DNA of 64,000 nucleotides from E44-bin32 sp034430615 (GTDB taxonomy: Bacteria; Chloroflexota; Anaerolineae; Anaerolineales; E44-bin32). A program made the position numbers and the translations under genes. Shown here one piece after another: positions 53,771 through 62,665 of this stretch. Location: NCBI GenBank assembly GCA_034430615.1, contig DAOUEJ010000165.1:1-64000 (forward strand), written 5' to 3'. Within the stretch, counting starts at the first letter, position 1, and every line of letters starts with the position of its first letter. Under the pieces are notes generated by a model, which searched no databases, was not told the origin of the DNA, and worked only from the letters and a program-made list of their open reading frames with translations.

Positions 53771-54340
53771 TCAAGCGAGTTCGGTCTCAATGAGACCGAG
53801 TGTTGCATCCCGGCGGCGATAGAGTACGTTCACTTGATTGGTAGCTGCATTGAGGAAGACAAAGAAATCCTGGTGCCCAATCAGCTCCATTTGCTCGATT
53901 GCTTCATGTTCATCCATCGGGACCAGTTGATGGCGCTTGCGCCGAACGATATCTAATTCTGGGGTCACGTCCTCGACTTCAGTTTGTGGTTGGACCCCAG
54001 CAGCGTCTGCCGCTGTGCGGCCATCTCCCCGCCCCCGCCAGCGACGGCCCTTATATCGCTCGATCTGACGGTAAAGTTTATCGAGTACGGCATCCACGGA
54101 GGCGAAGATATCCTCGGTCCGATCTTCTGCACGCAGCACGACACCCTTCCCGCGGAGCGTAATCTGGGCTACATGACGATCCTTGGCGCTGCGTGCCGTT
54201 TGTGCATAGGTCAGGTCAACTTTTGCATCATCGATGATGTCAAGGTATCGATCAAGTTTACCAACCTTCTTCTGAACATAGTCCTGCAGCCGGTCTGTTA
54301 ACTCCATGTTCTTAGCATTGATGATCACTTCAACTGGCAT
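53771..54340 (-). CDS. hpf: Ribosome hibernation promoting factor (long form)
   Basis: 189 residues. The N-terminal domain (about 1-95: MPVEVIINAKNMELTDRL...) sits in the mRNA/tRNA channel of the 30S subunit. A Gln/Glu/Pro linker and the C-terminal domain (VRRKRHQLVPMDEHEAIEQMELIGHQDFFVFLNA) that makes 100S dimers follow. The ATG at 54340 has AAGGAGTTGCAG upstream, 16 bases after comF. Confidence 0.95.
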   Translation of the reverse strand: MPVEVIINAKNMELTDRLQDYVQKKVGKLDRYLDIIDDAKVDLTYAQTARSAKDRHVAQITLRGKGVVLRAEDRTEDIFASVDAVLDKLYRQIERYKGRRWRGRGDGRTAADAAGVQPQTEVEDVTPELDIVRRKRHQLVPMDEHEAIEQMELIGHQDFFVFLNAATNQVNVLYRRRDATLGLIETELA

Positions 54341-54356
54341 CTGCAACTCCTTTGGG

Positions 54357-55070
54357 TTACGCCAACCCACCGTGATGGATCTTGCGATCGGCCCGGGCGA
54401 CAGTCAGGCCAAAGACTGCACCTGCACCGGCGGCGTAAAGCGCTCGGGAGCAGGCAAGGATCGTCGCGCCTGACGTCAGCAAGTCATCGAGGAGAAGGAA
54501 ATTCTTATTCATACACCGCAGGGGATCGGCGCGAAAAGCCCCTTCTAGATTAGACCGACGGGCAACATGGTCTAGGCCGACTTGAGAGCCTGTATCGCGA
54601 ACACGGGTCAGTGCGTTCCGATCGAGCGGCAAATCAAGTGCCTCCGCGAAGGGGCTGGCTATCAATTCCATTTAATTATACCCTCTTTGCTGCTTTCGGA
54701 CGAACGCTAGCGGCACAGGGATGATCGTATCAATCTTCCAGCCGGATTCCAGATAGAGCTCCAGCAACCATCCAGACATGATTTTTGCAAGTGCCCGGTT
54801 CGGCCGGTATTTAAGTTCCAGGATTGCTTTCGTGAGCGGGGGGAGGTATCTCGCATACGACCTGACTCGAACAGGATGTTTGCCCTCGGCCAGACACTTG
54901 CCCGGGAGGTGGTTAAACCCACAGCGCGCACATCCTATTCCAGCCGCAGGCTGCACACTCGCCTGACACCGATCACACCACACAGAGCCTGTTCTCATAC
55001 AACCCGGACAGCGCGAGGGGAAAAGGAAATCCACGCCCGCCTGCAGCAGGCGCCGGAATACTCCTGTCAC
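54357..55070 (-). pseudogene. comF: ComF-like phosphoribosyltransferase interrupted by an in-frame TAA
   Basis: The first half has a zinc finger typical of ComF (CPGCMRTGSVWCDRC and CARCGFNHLPGKC) and the start of the phosphoribosyltransferase fold, ending ...VRKQQRGYN-TAA (stop 54672-54674). The same frame goes on with MELIASPFAEALDL, ...GSQVGLDHVARRSNLEGAF and the PRPP motif LLLDDLLTSGAT. Family members have RGFN-Q-xE at this place, so TAA replaces a Gln codon. An ATG directly follows the stop and AAAGAGGG lies about 10 bases before it, so the second half could be reinitiated. N-terminus uncertain: GTG 55070 or TTG 55085. Confidence 0.7.
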
Positions 55071-55140
55071 TGGTCGATGTGGATCCAATAAACCGGGTCG
55101 CCCCCTTCCCCGGTGAGGAGATTCAATTATCCTTCGAACT

Positions 55141-56082
55141 CTAGCGGAAAAGCGCGCCCATTGGAGATCGGAAGAGGAGCAGCGCAGCCGGGCCAAGAAG
55201 GACCATCAGGATCGATGGGAAGATCAGCAAGCCAATCGGGAAAATCATCTTGATCGGGGCTCGATGTGCTTCTTCTTCAGCCATCTGACGGCGGCGGACA
55301 CGCATCTGATCGGATTGAATGCGCAGCACTTTTGCCATGCTGACACCGAGCTGCTCGGACTGGATCACAGCTGCAATGAAACTCGACAGTTCTGAAACCC
55401 CGACCCGGTCACCCATATCCCGCAGTGCTTCACGGCGAATTTTGCCCAGCCGGATTTCCTGCAGTACCCGGCCAAACTCTAACGCCAGTTCGTCCTCCCA
55501 TTTAAGGTTGACCTGAGCCATGGCAGCATCAAAGCCGAGACCTGCTTCAACGCAAATGGTTAACAAGTCGAGGGCATCCGGGAGCGCCCTGAAGACGGCT
55601 TTCTGACGCGATTTAACCCTCCCGGTCAGCCAGAGATCCGGGAACATGAAGCCAATTCCCAGAAATAACGCAGAAAGCCCAAGGCCTGTTAACCAGGACC
55701 GGCCGGATACCAGGTAAACGAGAAAGACACCCCCACCGAATACAGCAGCCAGGACAAAGCGCAGTGAAAGAAAGAAGGCTGGATCCATCTGCATCGGGTT
55801 GCCGGCCATCTCGATCCGTTTGCGTGCACTCTGCAGGGTCGCCTGCGGTGTAAACCGTGAAGCTAGCTCACCGACCTTATTGATGATTGGTAGGATGATA
55901 CGCTCGTAAAAACGTAGCGAGAGCTCGATCTCTTCGAGGGTCATCGCCTCTTCACGCGTGCTGTATTCTGCCAGGCGGTCCGAGATAGGATTGGAAGAGC
56001 GCGGTGTTCGAATTCCAGCGATCACCAGCATGACCGCCAGAACCAGGATGAGCACGATAATCCCAACGATGGCTATAGGCAT
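55141..56082 (-). CDS. tadC: Tad pilus assembly membrane protein TadC
   Basis: 313 residues with an N-terminal helix, two middle helices (about 103-145), and the T2SSF/GspF domain (LPDALDLLTICVEAGLGFDAAM; LGVSMAKVLRIQSDQMRVRRRQMAEEEAHRAPIKM) followed by C-terminal helices. TadB and TadC form the inner-membrane platform for Flp pilus assembly. 44 bases after tadB. Confidence 0.9.
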   Translation of the reverse strand: MPIAIVGIIVLILVLAVMLVIAGIRTPRSSNPISDRLAEYSTREEAMTLEEIELSLRFYERIILPIINKVGELASRFTPQATLQSARKRIEMAGNPMQMDPAFFLSLRFVLAAVFGGGVFLVYLVSGRSWLTGLGLSALFLGIGFMFPDLWLTGRVKSRQKAVFRALPDALDLLTICVEAGLGFDAAMAQVNLKWEDELALEFGRVLQEIRLGKIRREALRDMGDRVGVSELSSFIAAVIQSEQLGVSMAKVLRIQSDQMRVRRRQMAEEEAHRAPIKMIFPIGLLIFPSILMVLLGPAALLLFRSPMGALFR

Positions 56083-56126
56083 TGGACTACCCTTCCCGTT
56101 TTCTCAATACTGATAGTTGCACTCGT

Positions 56127-57110
56127 TTAGATGTCGATCGCTACGATCTTCTGGGTGGCGATAAATCCAGTGACAACCATGATCCCAGCCAGGGCGAGGA
56201 TCGGGATCCCGCAGCTGCGGGTCTCCGGGTTGAAGAACTGCATGATATACTCGCGGTTAAGCAGGAAAAGAAGCAAGACGAGCACTATGGGCAGCGCAGC
56301 GATCACCCAGGCTGTCGCACGACCCTGGGCAGTCAGCGCAGAGATCTCGCCCTTGATGCGCACACGTTCACGGATTGTATAGGAGATTACATCCAGGATC
56401 TCAGCGAGGTTACCACCGACCTCCCGCTGCACATTGATGGCTGTGATGACCAGGTCGAGGTCTTCACTGTTGATGCGTCTAAGCAGGTGCTCAAGTGCAT
56501 CATCCATCGTGATCCCAAGCTGCATCTCCTGCACAACACGCCGGAATTCTTCACAGATCGGGGATGGGAGCTCCCGGCTTACGGCCTCCATGGCCTGCAG
56601 CGTGGAGAAGCCTGCCCTCAAGCCGTTGACCATCAAGTTGAGCATGTCCCCCAACTGATTATCGAATTTCTTTAAACGGGTACGCTGTGCCATTTTCACG
56701 TACATCGACGGTAGGTATGCGCCAACAATACCCATGATGATGGCGAAGAAAAGCGTAAACTTGCTGATCACGAACCCAACCAGAGCGACCAGCAGGCTTG
56801 AAAGGACCATGGTAGCGATATATTCTGCGGGTCGCAGCTTGATGTCGGCACGCGCCAGGTTTTTCGAGATATTATCGAACATATCGGTGCCTTCACCCAT
56901 ACGGCTGAAGAAATCCGTGATGAAGGAGCCGCCTTCTTCGAGTGTTTCCTTGGTCGATGAGCTGGTGGAGATCACCTGACCGCCCTCGGTATAACGGCCA
57001 AGGCGTTCTTCAACGACTGAGCGCTCACCAAAGACCGTCATGCCGAAGCCGACGACCAGCAGGAGCAATCCCAGGCCTCCACCAACAATCAGTACGGTAT
57101 TCGCATCCAT
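56127..57110 (-). CDS. tadB: Tad pilus assembly membrane protein TadB
   Basis: 327 residues with an N-terminal helix, the TM pair at about 103-145, and a GspF domain (QLGDMLNLMVNGLRAGFSTLQAMEAVS; INVQREVGGNLAEILDVIS), ending with two C-terminal helices. ATG 57110, 3 bases after the tadA stop. Confidence 0.92.
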   Translation of the reverse strand: MDANTVLIVGGGLGLLLLVVGFGMTVFGERSVVEERLGRYTEGGQVISTSSSTKETLEEGGSFITDFFSRMGEGTDMFDNISKNLARADIKLRPAEYIATMVLSSLLVALVGFVISKFTLFFAIIMGIVGAYLPSMYVKMAQRTRLKKFDNQLGDMLNLMVNGLRAGFSTLQAMEAVSRELPSPICEEFRRVVQEMQLGITMDDALEHLLRRINSEDLDLVITAINVQREVGGNLAEILDVISYTIRERVRIKGEISALTAQGRATAWVIAALPIVLVLLLFLLNREYIMQFFNPETRSCGIPILALAGIMVVTGFIATQKIVAIDI

Positions 57111-57113
57111 GGC

Positions 57114-58562
57114 TTAGTACCCGCGTCCCCGATCTCCTACCCCAAAGATTGTTGCAGGTAGGTTGATGCCGCTTGCTTCAATTTTATCAATGAATTTTGG
57201 CCGCAACCCGGTTGGGCGTAGCCGGCCAATGACCTTTCCATCTTCGAATCCTGTTTGCTCAAACACGAAGATGTCGGTCATCGTGATGACGTCACCTTCC
57301 ATCCCCTGAATTTCTGAGATGTTGGTAACCTTGCGCGTACCGTCGCGCAGGCGCTCCAGGTGAACAATCAGTTCTAGCGCTGAGGCAACCTGTTCCCGGA
57401 TGGCACGGACTGGCAAATCCATCCCAGCCATCAAGGTCATCGTCTCGATACGGGAGAGGGTATCACGCGGACTGTTCGAGTGGGCGGTCGTCATCGAACC
57501 TTCATGACCGGTGTTCATTGCCTGGAGCATGTCTAATGCTTCCTCAGCACGAATTTCTCCTACAATGATCCGATCGGGACGCATACGCAGGGAGTTTACG
57601 ACGAGATTTTGAATTGTGACCTCTCCCCGACCCTCGATGTTCGGTGGGCGTGACTCGAGTGTGATGACATGTTCCTGGCGCATCTGGAGCTCGGCCGCGT
57701 TCTCGATTGTCACGATACGCTCATCATTCGGGATATATTGCGACAAGATATTGAGGAAGGTCGTCTTGCCAGAACCCGTGCCGCCGGAGATCACCATGTT
57801 GATGGCGGAGATAACGCAAGCCTTGAGAAATTCAACCGCTTCCGGCGTGATCGTACCCCATTCGATCAGTTGTTCCACGGTAATTGGGTCACGCGCGAAC
57901 TTCCGAATGGTCAATGTCGGCCCGACCAGCGAGATGGGTGGAATAATAGCATTCACACGCGACCCATCCGGAAGACGGGCATCCACGTATGGGCTCGACT
58001 CGTCGATCCGCCGACCGAGAGGGGCCACGATCCGATCGATGATCCGCATCAGGTGGTCGTCACTCTCGAAAGTTGCTGGCTCACGGTAAAGCTTACCCCC
58101 GCGCTCAATATAGATCTGCTTGGCGCCGTTGACCATGATCTCCGTTATCGAGCCATCCGCAAGAAGTGGCTCGAGCGGTCCGAGGCCAAGGATCTCCGCT
58201 ACGATCTGTTCGAATAACCGCCTTCGTTCCGGCCGGGAAAGGACAATGTTCTCTTCCTGGAGGATGGTTTCAAATAGATCCTCAATCGTCTGTCTGACCT
58301 CGATCGTCTGGCTGACATCCATCGAGGGGTCTAGCTCGGCCAGTAATTTGTTCTGAACGCGTGTCTTTAGATCGGTGTACGTATTCCGCTGTTGAACATC
58401 GGGCGGGGCGACACGCCGGGCAGCAATACCACTCATCCGTGATCCGCTCGACCCGGTCGAGCTGCTAGCCGCCGCAGGTGTATTCCCCCCTTTGTTGTTT
58501 CCACCACTCGGCACAGGCACGTTATCAGCCTGGCCCTGCTCGATCCGTTTAAGTAACGACAC
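57114..58562 (-). CDS. tadA: Tad pilus assembly ATPase TadA/CpaF
   Basis: 482 residues. The N-terminal domain is followed by a type II/IV secretion ATPase core with Walker A SGGTGSGKTTFLN (near 265), an Asp box/His box region, and Walker B RIIVGEIRAEEALDML. It powers pilin polymerisation. A Pro/Ser/Gly-rich N-terminal segment (NKGGNTPAAASSSTGSSGS) is notable. GTG start at 58562 with GGAGAGTGGAG upstream. Confidence 0.95.
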   Translation of the reverse strand: MSLLKRIEQGQADNVPVPSGGNNKGGNTPAAASSSTGSSGSRMSGIAARRVAPPDVQQRNTYTDLKTRVQNKLLAELDPSMDVSQTIEVRQTIEDLFETILQEENIVLSRPERRRLFEQIVAEILGLGPLEPLLADGSITEIMVNGAKQIYIERGGKLYREPATFESDDHLMRIIDRIVAPLGRRIDESSPYVDARLPDGSRVNAIIPPISLVGPTLTIRKFARDPITVEQLIEWGTITPEAVEFLKACVISAINMVISGGTGSGKTTFLNILSQYIPNDERIVTIENAAELQMRQEHVITLESRPPNIEGRGEVTIQNLVVNSLRMRPDRIIVGEIRAEEALDMLQAMNTGHEGSMTTAHSNSPRDTLSRIETMTLMAGMDLPVRAIREQVASALELIVHLERLRDGTRKVTNISEIQGMEGDVITMTDIFVFEQTGFEDGKVIGRLRPTGLRPKFIDKIEASGINLPATIFGVGDRGRGY

Positions 58563-58605
58563 GCTCCACTCTCCTTACCCGCTGCCGGGCCCTACCTCAA
58601 ACTCA

Positions 58606-59871
58606 CTACCTGCTGAAAAGCCGCGGCTTCTCCGATTCTTCCACCTCCTCCTCGACCTCTGGTTCGGCAAGGAGGCGTTCCCGTAACTCCCCGATGATTT
58701 TAAGGATGCTACGGGCTGCGGGTTGTCCGCGATCGTTCAGAAGAATGGGAGAACCCCGGTTGATGGAGGTTGGGATCGATTTTTCGTCGAGGGGTATTTC
58801 CCCGTCCACGTTGAACTTAAGATTCTCCGAGACCGCTTCAGCCGTGATACCGGTCTTTCGATCCATCCGATTCAATACAAAGAAAACACGCTCCTTCGGG
58901 AATTCCAGCACACCCAGCAAGTCAAACAACAAGCGTGTGTCCTTGATGGATGGGATCTCAGGCGTGGCGACCGTCACCAATAGATCAGCTGTATCCAGCA
59001 CAGCCAGGGTCACATCATCCATCGTCGAACTGGTATCAACGACAACGTAGGCGAATTCACTCTTCAGAAATTGGATAACATTCCTGACCTGATCGGCGGT
59101 AATTTCGTCCGCTAGCTCGGGACGCGGAGGAGCCGCTAGGACACGTAGGCCGCTTTCGTGATGAATTAGCACATCGGCGACGTAATCCTTGTCCAGTTCT
59201 TCGGCGCGTGTGGCGAGATCCACAAAAGTATTCTTGGCCTGCAAGTTCATTACAACAGCGACATCACCAAACTGGAGTGCGGCGTCCACCAGGACCGTTG
59301 GGGTATCGGCGGTATCCAGGCCGACAGCCAGGTTGGTGGCAAGCATGGTACTGCCCACCCCACCTTTCGGGCTGTAGACTGCAATGATTTTCCCTTCTAG
59401 ATGTAAAGGTCCTGTGTAAGGCCGACCGGGGCCCTGGCCCATAAGCTGGGGTACGGGGGCTGCTATCTTTTCTTTTAGCTCGTGCGCCATCACGGAAAGC
59501 GTGCGGATGGTTGAGATCAGTTCATCGCCGGAGGGAGGCTTGGCAAGAAAATCCCGGGCACCTGCCCGCATGGCTCGGCGAACGTAATCGGCGTCGTTAT
59601 TGACTGAAAGCATGACGATCTGTGCGAAGGGGACATCCCGCAGTAAGGCCTCGGTCGCCGAAATACCGTCCATATCCGGCATATTGATGTCCATGATGAC
59701 AACGTCTGGCTCGGTCTCCCGGGCCAGATCGATCGCTTCGATGCCGGTGCGCGCAGCCCCGACAACGAGAACATCCGACTCAAACTGGAGCAGCTTGCGG
59801 AGGTTCTCGCGGGTCTCAGCGAAATCGTCAACAATCAAGACGCGGATGACATTTTCCGCGCTTTCTGTCAT
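58606..59871 (-). CDS. cpaE: CpaE/TadZ-type REC-ParA pilus localisation protein
   Basis: 421 residues: REC domain with D61 (VIMDINMPD) and KPP near 111, then a ParA/MinD-like domain with SPKGGVGSTM (167-176). The signature Lys is present but the catalytic GK[T/S] reads GST, as in other CpaE/TadZ. The C-terminal tail is acidic (EPEVEEEVEESEKP). It is thought to localise the pilus machine. A second REC-ParA protein lies at 21000-22148. Confidence 0.92.
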   Translation of the reverse strand: MTESAENVIRVLIVDDFAETRENLRKLLQFESDVLVVGAARTGIEAIDLARETEPDVVIMDINMPDMDGISATEALLRDVPFAQIVMLSVNNDADYVRRAMRAGARDFLAKPPSGDELISTIRTLSVMAHELKEKIAAPVPQLMGQGPGRPYTGPLHLEGKIIAVYSPKGGVGSTMLATNLAVGLDTADTPTVLVDAALQFGDVAVVMNLQAKNTFVDLATRAEELDKDYVADVLIHHESGLRVLAAPPRPELADEITADQVRNVIQFLKSEFAYVVVDTSSTMDDVTLAVLDTADLLVTVATPEIPSIKDTRLLFDLLGVLEFPKERVFFVLNRMDRKTGITAEAVSENLKFNVDGEIPLDEKSIPTSINRGSPILLNDRGQPAARSILKIIGELRERLLAEPEVEEEVEESEKPRLFSR

Positions 59872-59909
59872 AGAAACGCCTCTCGAAGGTTTACCTTAAA
59901 CCTCTCCGA

Positions 59910-61052
59910 TCACTGCTGCGGACCGACGACCCGGTCGTTCCGGAGAACTGGGTCGATCAGTTTCTGGAGTGCGGGCTCGAGGGTGTATGGCAACCTCGAC
60001 GGTACAGTGACGTCGTAGTTTTCGATCAGGTACTGCAGCGTAACGCTGATTGTCTCGGTCGGCTCAGTATCGTTCGGAGCACGCAGGGTGAGCGTCAAAT
60101 CTGCACCTACTTTGATCGCCCAGTTCAATGCCAGTGCATCTTGCGGAGTCACGATCAGGGTAATGATATCGGGAGGTGTGATCGTGGCCGCAACTACCTG
60201 AGTACCGTCCTGAGGCTGCTGTCCTGCCTGGGCTTGATCCCCTTGAACAACAGGCGCCAGGTTCTCACCTTCCAGGGCGAACGTGCCTATATGCAGCACC
60301 TGGGCGCTGTCAACCAATCTCTGTGTAACGGCGCGTGGTCTTTGTTCGCCGCTTGGGATCACATGAAAGAGGGTTGTCGTCTCTTCCTCTTCGATCACCT
60401 TCCCGAGAGGAATTTGCGCCCCTGTACCGCCCTCCATCTGCCCTACAGCCCCTGTAATGCTCGGTGACGGAAACTCTTCCGTGCCACCTGGTGCGTTTAG
60501 CACAGTAGAATAATTGGGGAGGAGGGATTGAAAATCAGGATCAACATCGACCATCAACAACGAAAGCAAGACATCCACGACATCCCCGTCTCGCAGAGCG
60601 AAGGCAACCCCTGAGAGTCGATCCAGGGGGATGGAGATCGCCGTATATCCGGGTGGGATAGCCAGGGAGGCATCCGACCCGCCTGCCAGCAAGTCGCCGC
60701 CGCTCTCAGAGATCATCGCTTCCGTGACGGGGACTCCACGGCCAATATCCTGACGTGCGACCGTACCTATAACTCTCGTCCGGATGCCCTCTTCATCGGT
60801 GCCGCTGATCATGGTTTCCACAACCATGTTCGCCGGCATGCGAGACATCACGATACCATCATCGGGTATACGTGCGCCACGGGCGATATCCTGAGCAGCG
60901 ATGGCAACGAATACAACATCGCTGGGAACCGCACCCACCGGAGTCTGATCAGGTTGAGCTTGTTCGCCGCCACCCCGGGAGAGGAGATAAACCGCAGCGA
61001 CCCCAAGCAGCAGGATAATCGCAAACAAGATGATGATACGTGGACGGCGCAT
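59910..61052 (-). CDS. cpaB: Flp pilus assembly protein CpaB/RcpC
   Basis: 380 residues. An N-terminal membrane helix (IIILFAIILLLGVAAVYLL), then an SAF domain (VAAQDIARGARIPDDGIVMSRMP; GRGVPVTEAM) and the RcpC/CpaB domain (AISIPLDRLSGVAFALRDGDVVDVLL), ending in TQ-rich and PG-like segments. In Gram-negatives RcpC supports the secretin; here no RcpA secretin gene exists, consistent with a single-membrane cell. ATG 61052 after GGAGGCCTC. Confidence 0.9.
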   Translation of the reverse strand: MRRPRIIILFAIILLLGVAAVYLLSRGGGEQAQPDQTPVGAVPSDVVFVAIAAQDIARGARIPDDGIVMSRMPANMVVETMISGTDEEGIRTRVIGTVARQDIGRGVPVTEAMISESGGDLLAGGSDASLAIPPGYTAISIPLDRLSGVAFALRDGDVVDVLLSLLMVDVDPDFQSLLPNYSTVLNAPGGTEEFPSPSITGAVGQMEGGTGAQIPLGKVIEEEETTTLFHVIPSGEQRPRAVTQRLVDSAQVLHIGTFALEGENLAPVVQGDQAQAGQQPQDGTQVVAATITPPDIITLIVTPQDALALNWAIKVGADLTLTLRAPNDTEPTETISVTLQYLIENYDVTVPSRLPYTLEPALQKLIDPVLRNDRVVGPQQ

Positions 61053-61112
61053 GAGGCCTCCTTCTTCCTATACTTGTACGACGGTGCTCGCGCACCCTGG
61101 TAGGACGCGCGT

Positions 61113-61141
61113 ATCTTACCTGCTTGACTTTAAAAGTCAAG
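61113..61141 (-). promoter_or_regulatory. Promoter of cpaB with overlapping 19-bp palindrome
   Basis: On the minus strand TTGACT (61135-61140), 16-bp spacer, TAAGAT (61113-61118). The palindrome CTTGACTTT-A-AAAGTCAAG (61123-61141) covers the -35 and spacer, a good place for a repressor. Confidence 0.6.
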
Positions 61142-61193
61142 TTGTGCCAACTTTATCACAGGTGTGCCGGATCGTCGCTTACATTTCCCTTAC

Positions 61194-61226
61194 ACAAGGA
61201 GCCCTATACTCGATAGGGCTCCTTGT
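61194..61226. repeat. Long inverted repeat between flp and cpaB
   Basis: A 14-bp perfect stem (61194-61207 with 61213-61226) and 5-base loop. No U-run on the minus strand follows it, so it may act as a 3'-end stabiliser of the flp mRNA or a weak terminator. Confidence 0.7.
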
Positions 61227-61274
61227 ATGAATCCTTGGGAAGCGTTGCTCCCCCAAGTCCGGCCAATCGAGATA

Positions 61275-61421
61275 TTAGATGTTTGTGACGATGTTGCTGA
61301 ACACGTTGCCAATTGCCGGGCCGAGTAGCGCGAGGATCACGATCACGACCACAGCGACCAAAACAAGAATCAGTGCATACTCGACGAGGCCTTGACCCTT
61401 CTCTTTCGGTGCAAACAGCAT
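61275..61421 (-). CDS. flp: Flp/Fap-type pilin
   Basis: 48-residue class III prepilin: short basic leader MLFAPKEKG, then QGLVEYALILVLVAVVVIVI; the cleavage site G9/Q10 with E14-Y15 is the Flp signature. The pilin polymerises through its hydrophobic helix. The ATG at 61421 is preceded by GGGAGGTGAATGC. Expressed from its own promoter, with a hairpin after it. The prepilin peptidase is not encoded here. Confidence 0.93.
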   Translation of the reverse strand: MLFAPKEKGQGLVEYALILVLVAVVVIVILALLGPAIGNVFSNIVTNI

Positions 61422-61478
61422 AGCATTCACCTCCCTTCTGTGATGATTTTGACTTTTTTCTGTTACAAGTTCGTAGTC

Positions 61479-61508
61479 ATTATAGTCACAGGTCCTAATA
61501 AGGTTCAA
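61479..61508 (-). promoter_or_regulatory. Promoter of the flp pilin gene
   Basis: On the minus strand TTGAAC (61503-61508), 18-bp spacer, TATAAT (61479-61484). An inverted repeat GTCCTA...TAGGAC (about 61492-61514) covers the -35 and could be an operator. Confidence 0.7.
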
Positions 61509-61573
61509 TAGGACTAATTTCCGAGGGACATTGGTACGGGTTTAACCCAGTTGGTAGGCAAGCGGTCGAGAAT

Positions 61574-61607
61574 TTGAGTCCATATCACGAAGAGCAAATG
61601 GACTCAA
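61574..61607 (-). repeat. 10-bp inverted repeat at the end of the DegS-like gene
   Basis: TTGAGTCCAT (61574-61583) and ATGGACTCAA (61598-61607) with a 14-base loop, overlapping the kinase stop. No U-run on the minus strand, so at most a weak terminator. Confidence 0.5.
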
Positions 61608-62653
61608 GATGGGGGAAGCGAGATCGCGATCCGGGTCCCATCTCCCGGTTTGGTGTCAATTTCTAGCGAGCCATCAAGCTGCTCGATCTGGTGCTTGAGC
61701 TGGTGCAACGCATGATTCTGATACTGATCGTGCTCAAGAATTTCTGGATCGAAGCCACGACCGTTGTCTTCAATCGCGCAACGAACGTTGTGCTCACCCA
61801 GATCGAGCGTGATCTTAACCTGGGTGGCTTGTGCATGCTCTCGAACATTCGCCAGGCAAATCTGAACTGAGCGGAAAAGAACCACTTCCCGGTATGATGC
61901 CAAACGTTTTTCCGTACCCACGTTGACAACCGAAATCTCCAGCCCGGTTTTTTCCTTGTAAGCTTCCGCGTAGCGTCTGACAGTCGGTAGCAATCCGAGA
62001 TCATCGAGCATCATCGGCCGGAGTTCGAATATAAAGTCACGAACCTTTCCAAAACTAGATGTTGCCGCCTCCTTTAAATTCTCGAGCTCCTCGCGTGCTT
62101 TGTCCGGCTTGGTATCAGAGAGCCGCAGAGCGATCTCTGTTTGCAGGATGAAATTGGAGAGCACTTGTGCAGGGCCATCGTGGATCTGGCGGGAGATTTT
62201 CCGCCGCTCATCTTCCTGGGCCTCGATAATCTGTGCCTGAAAGCCTGCCGTGGAGGGCAATTTCTCTTCCTCGATTTCGATGTTAGGCTGACCGCCGAGG
62301 AGATGCAGAGCGTCAGCGATAACCCGTGCGAGGCGTTCAAGATGCTCCTCGTCACTCTGAAGTTTCTCCAATTGCCCGCGCATGGTGAACAGCCTCTGCT
62401 GTGCATCAAGCGCCGCCTCGTAGTTATTCAGGATGTCTTCACGTGGGACGGTGTCGAAATGTGACTGCATTTGGTGGAGGCGTGCCGTGATGTCTGCGTT
62501 ACGAGAAGCCAGCTTCTCCACCTCGCCCTGACTCTGCGAGACTAGCATTGTGATCTCTTTGAGTTTAAGCTGGACGCCTTCCAATTCCTCAGTTGAGCCT
62601 TGGATGAAGGCTTCTATGGGATTTAGTACTTCGCTGACATCAGAGTCTGACAT
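61604..62653 (-). CDS. DegS-like cytosolic sensor histidine kinase (HisKA_3 type)
   Basis: 349 residues, no membrane segment. Residues 1-125 are a coiled coil (ELEGVQLKLKEITMLVSQSQGEVEKLASR), as in Bacillus DegS. Then comes the HisKA_3 box DERRKISRQIHDGPAQ with H158, and the HATPase with NVREHAQAT, EDNGRGFD and GDGTRIAISLP. It probably phosphorylates the NarL-type regulator just upstream. 12 bases after that gene. Confidence 0.9.
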   Translation of the reverse strand: MSDSDVSEVLNPIEAFIQGSTEELEGVQLKLKEITMLVSQSQGEVEKLASRNADITARLHQMQSHFDTVPREDILNNYEAALDAQQRLFTMRGQLEKLQSDEEHLERLARVIADALHLLGGQPNIEIEEEKLPSTAGFQAQIIEAQEDERRKISRQIHDGPAQVLSNFILQTEIALRLSDTKPDKAREELENLKEAATSSFGKVRDFIFELRPMMLDDLGLLPTVRRYAEAYKEKTGLEISVVNVGTEKRLASYREVVLFRSVQICLANVREHAQATQVKITLDLGEHNVRCAIEDNGRGFDPEILEHDQYQNHALHQLKHQIEQLDGSLEIDTKPGDGTRIAISLPPS

Positions 62654-62665
62654 GGGCTATCCCGG

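Noticed and set aside
56082..56675. Plus-strand frame of 197 codons opposite tadB
   Set aside because: Antisense to a well-defined GspF domain gene, no promoter or ribosome site.
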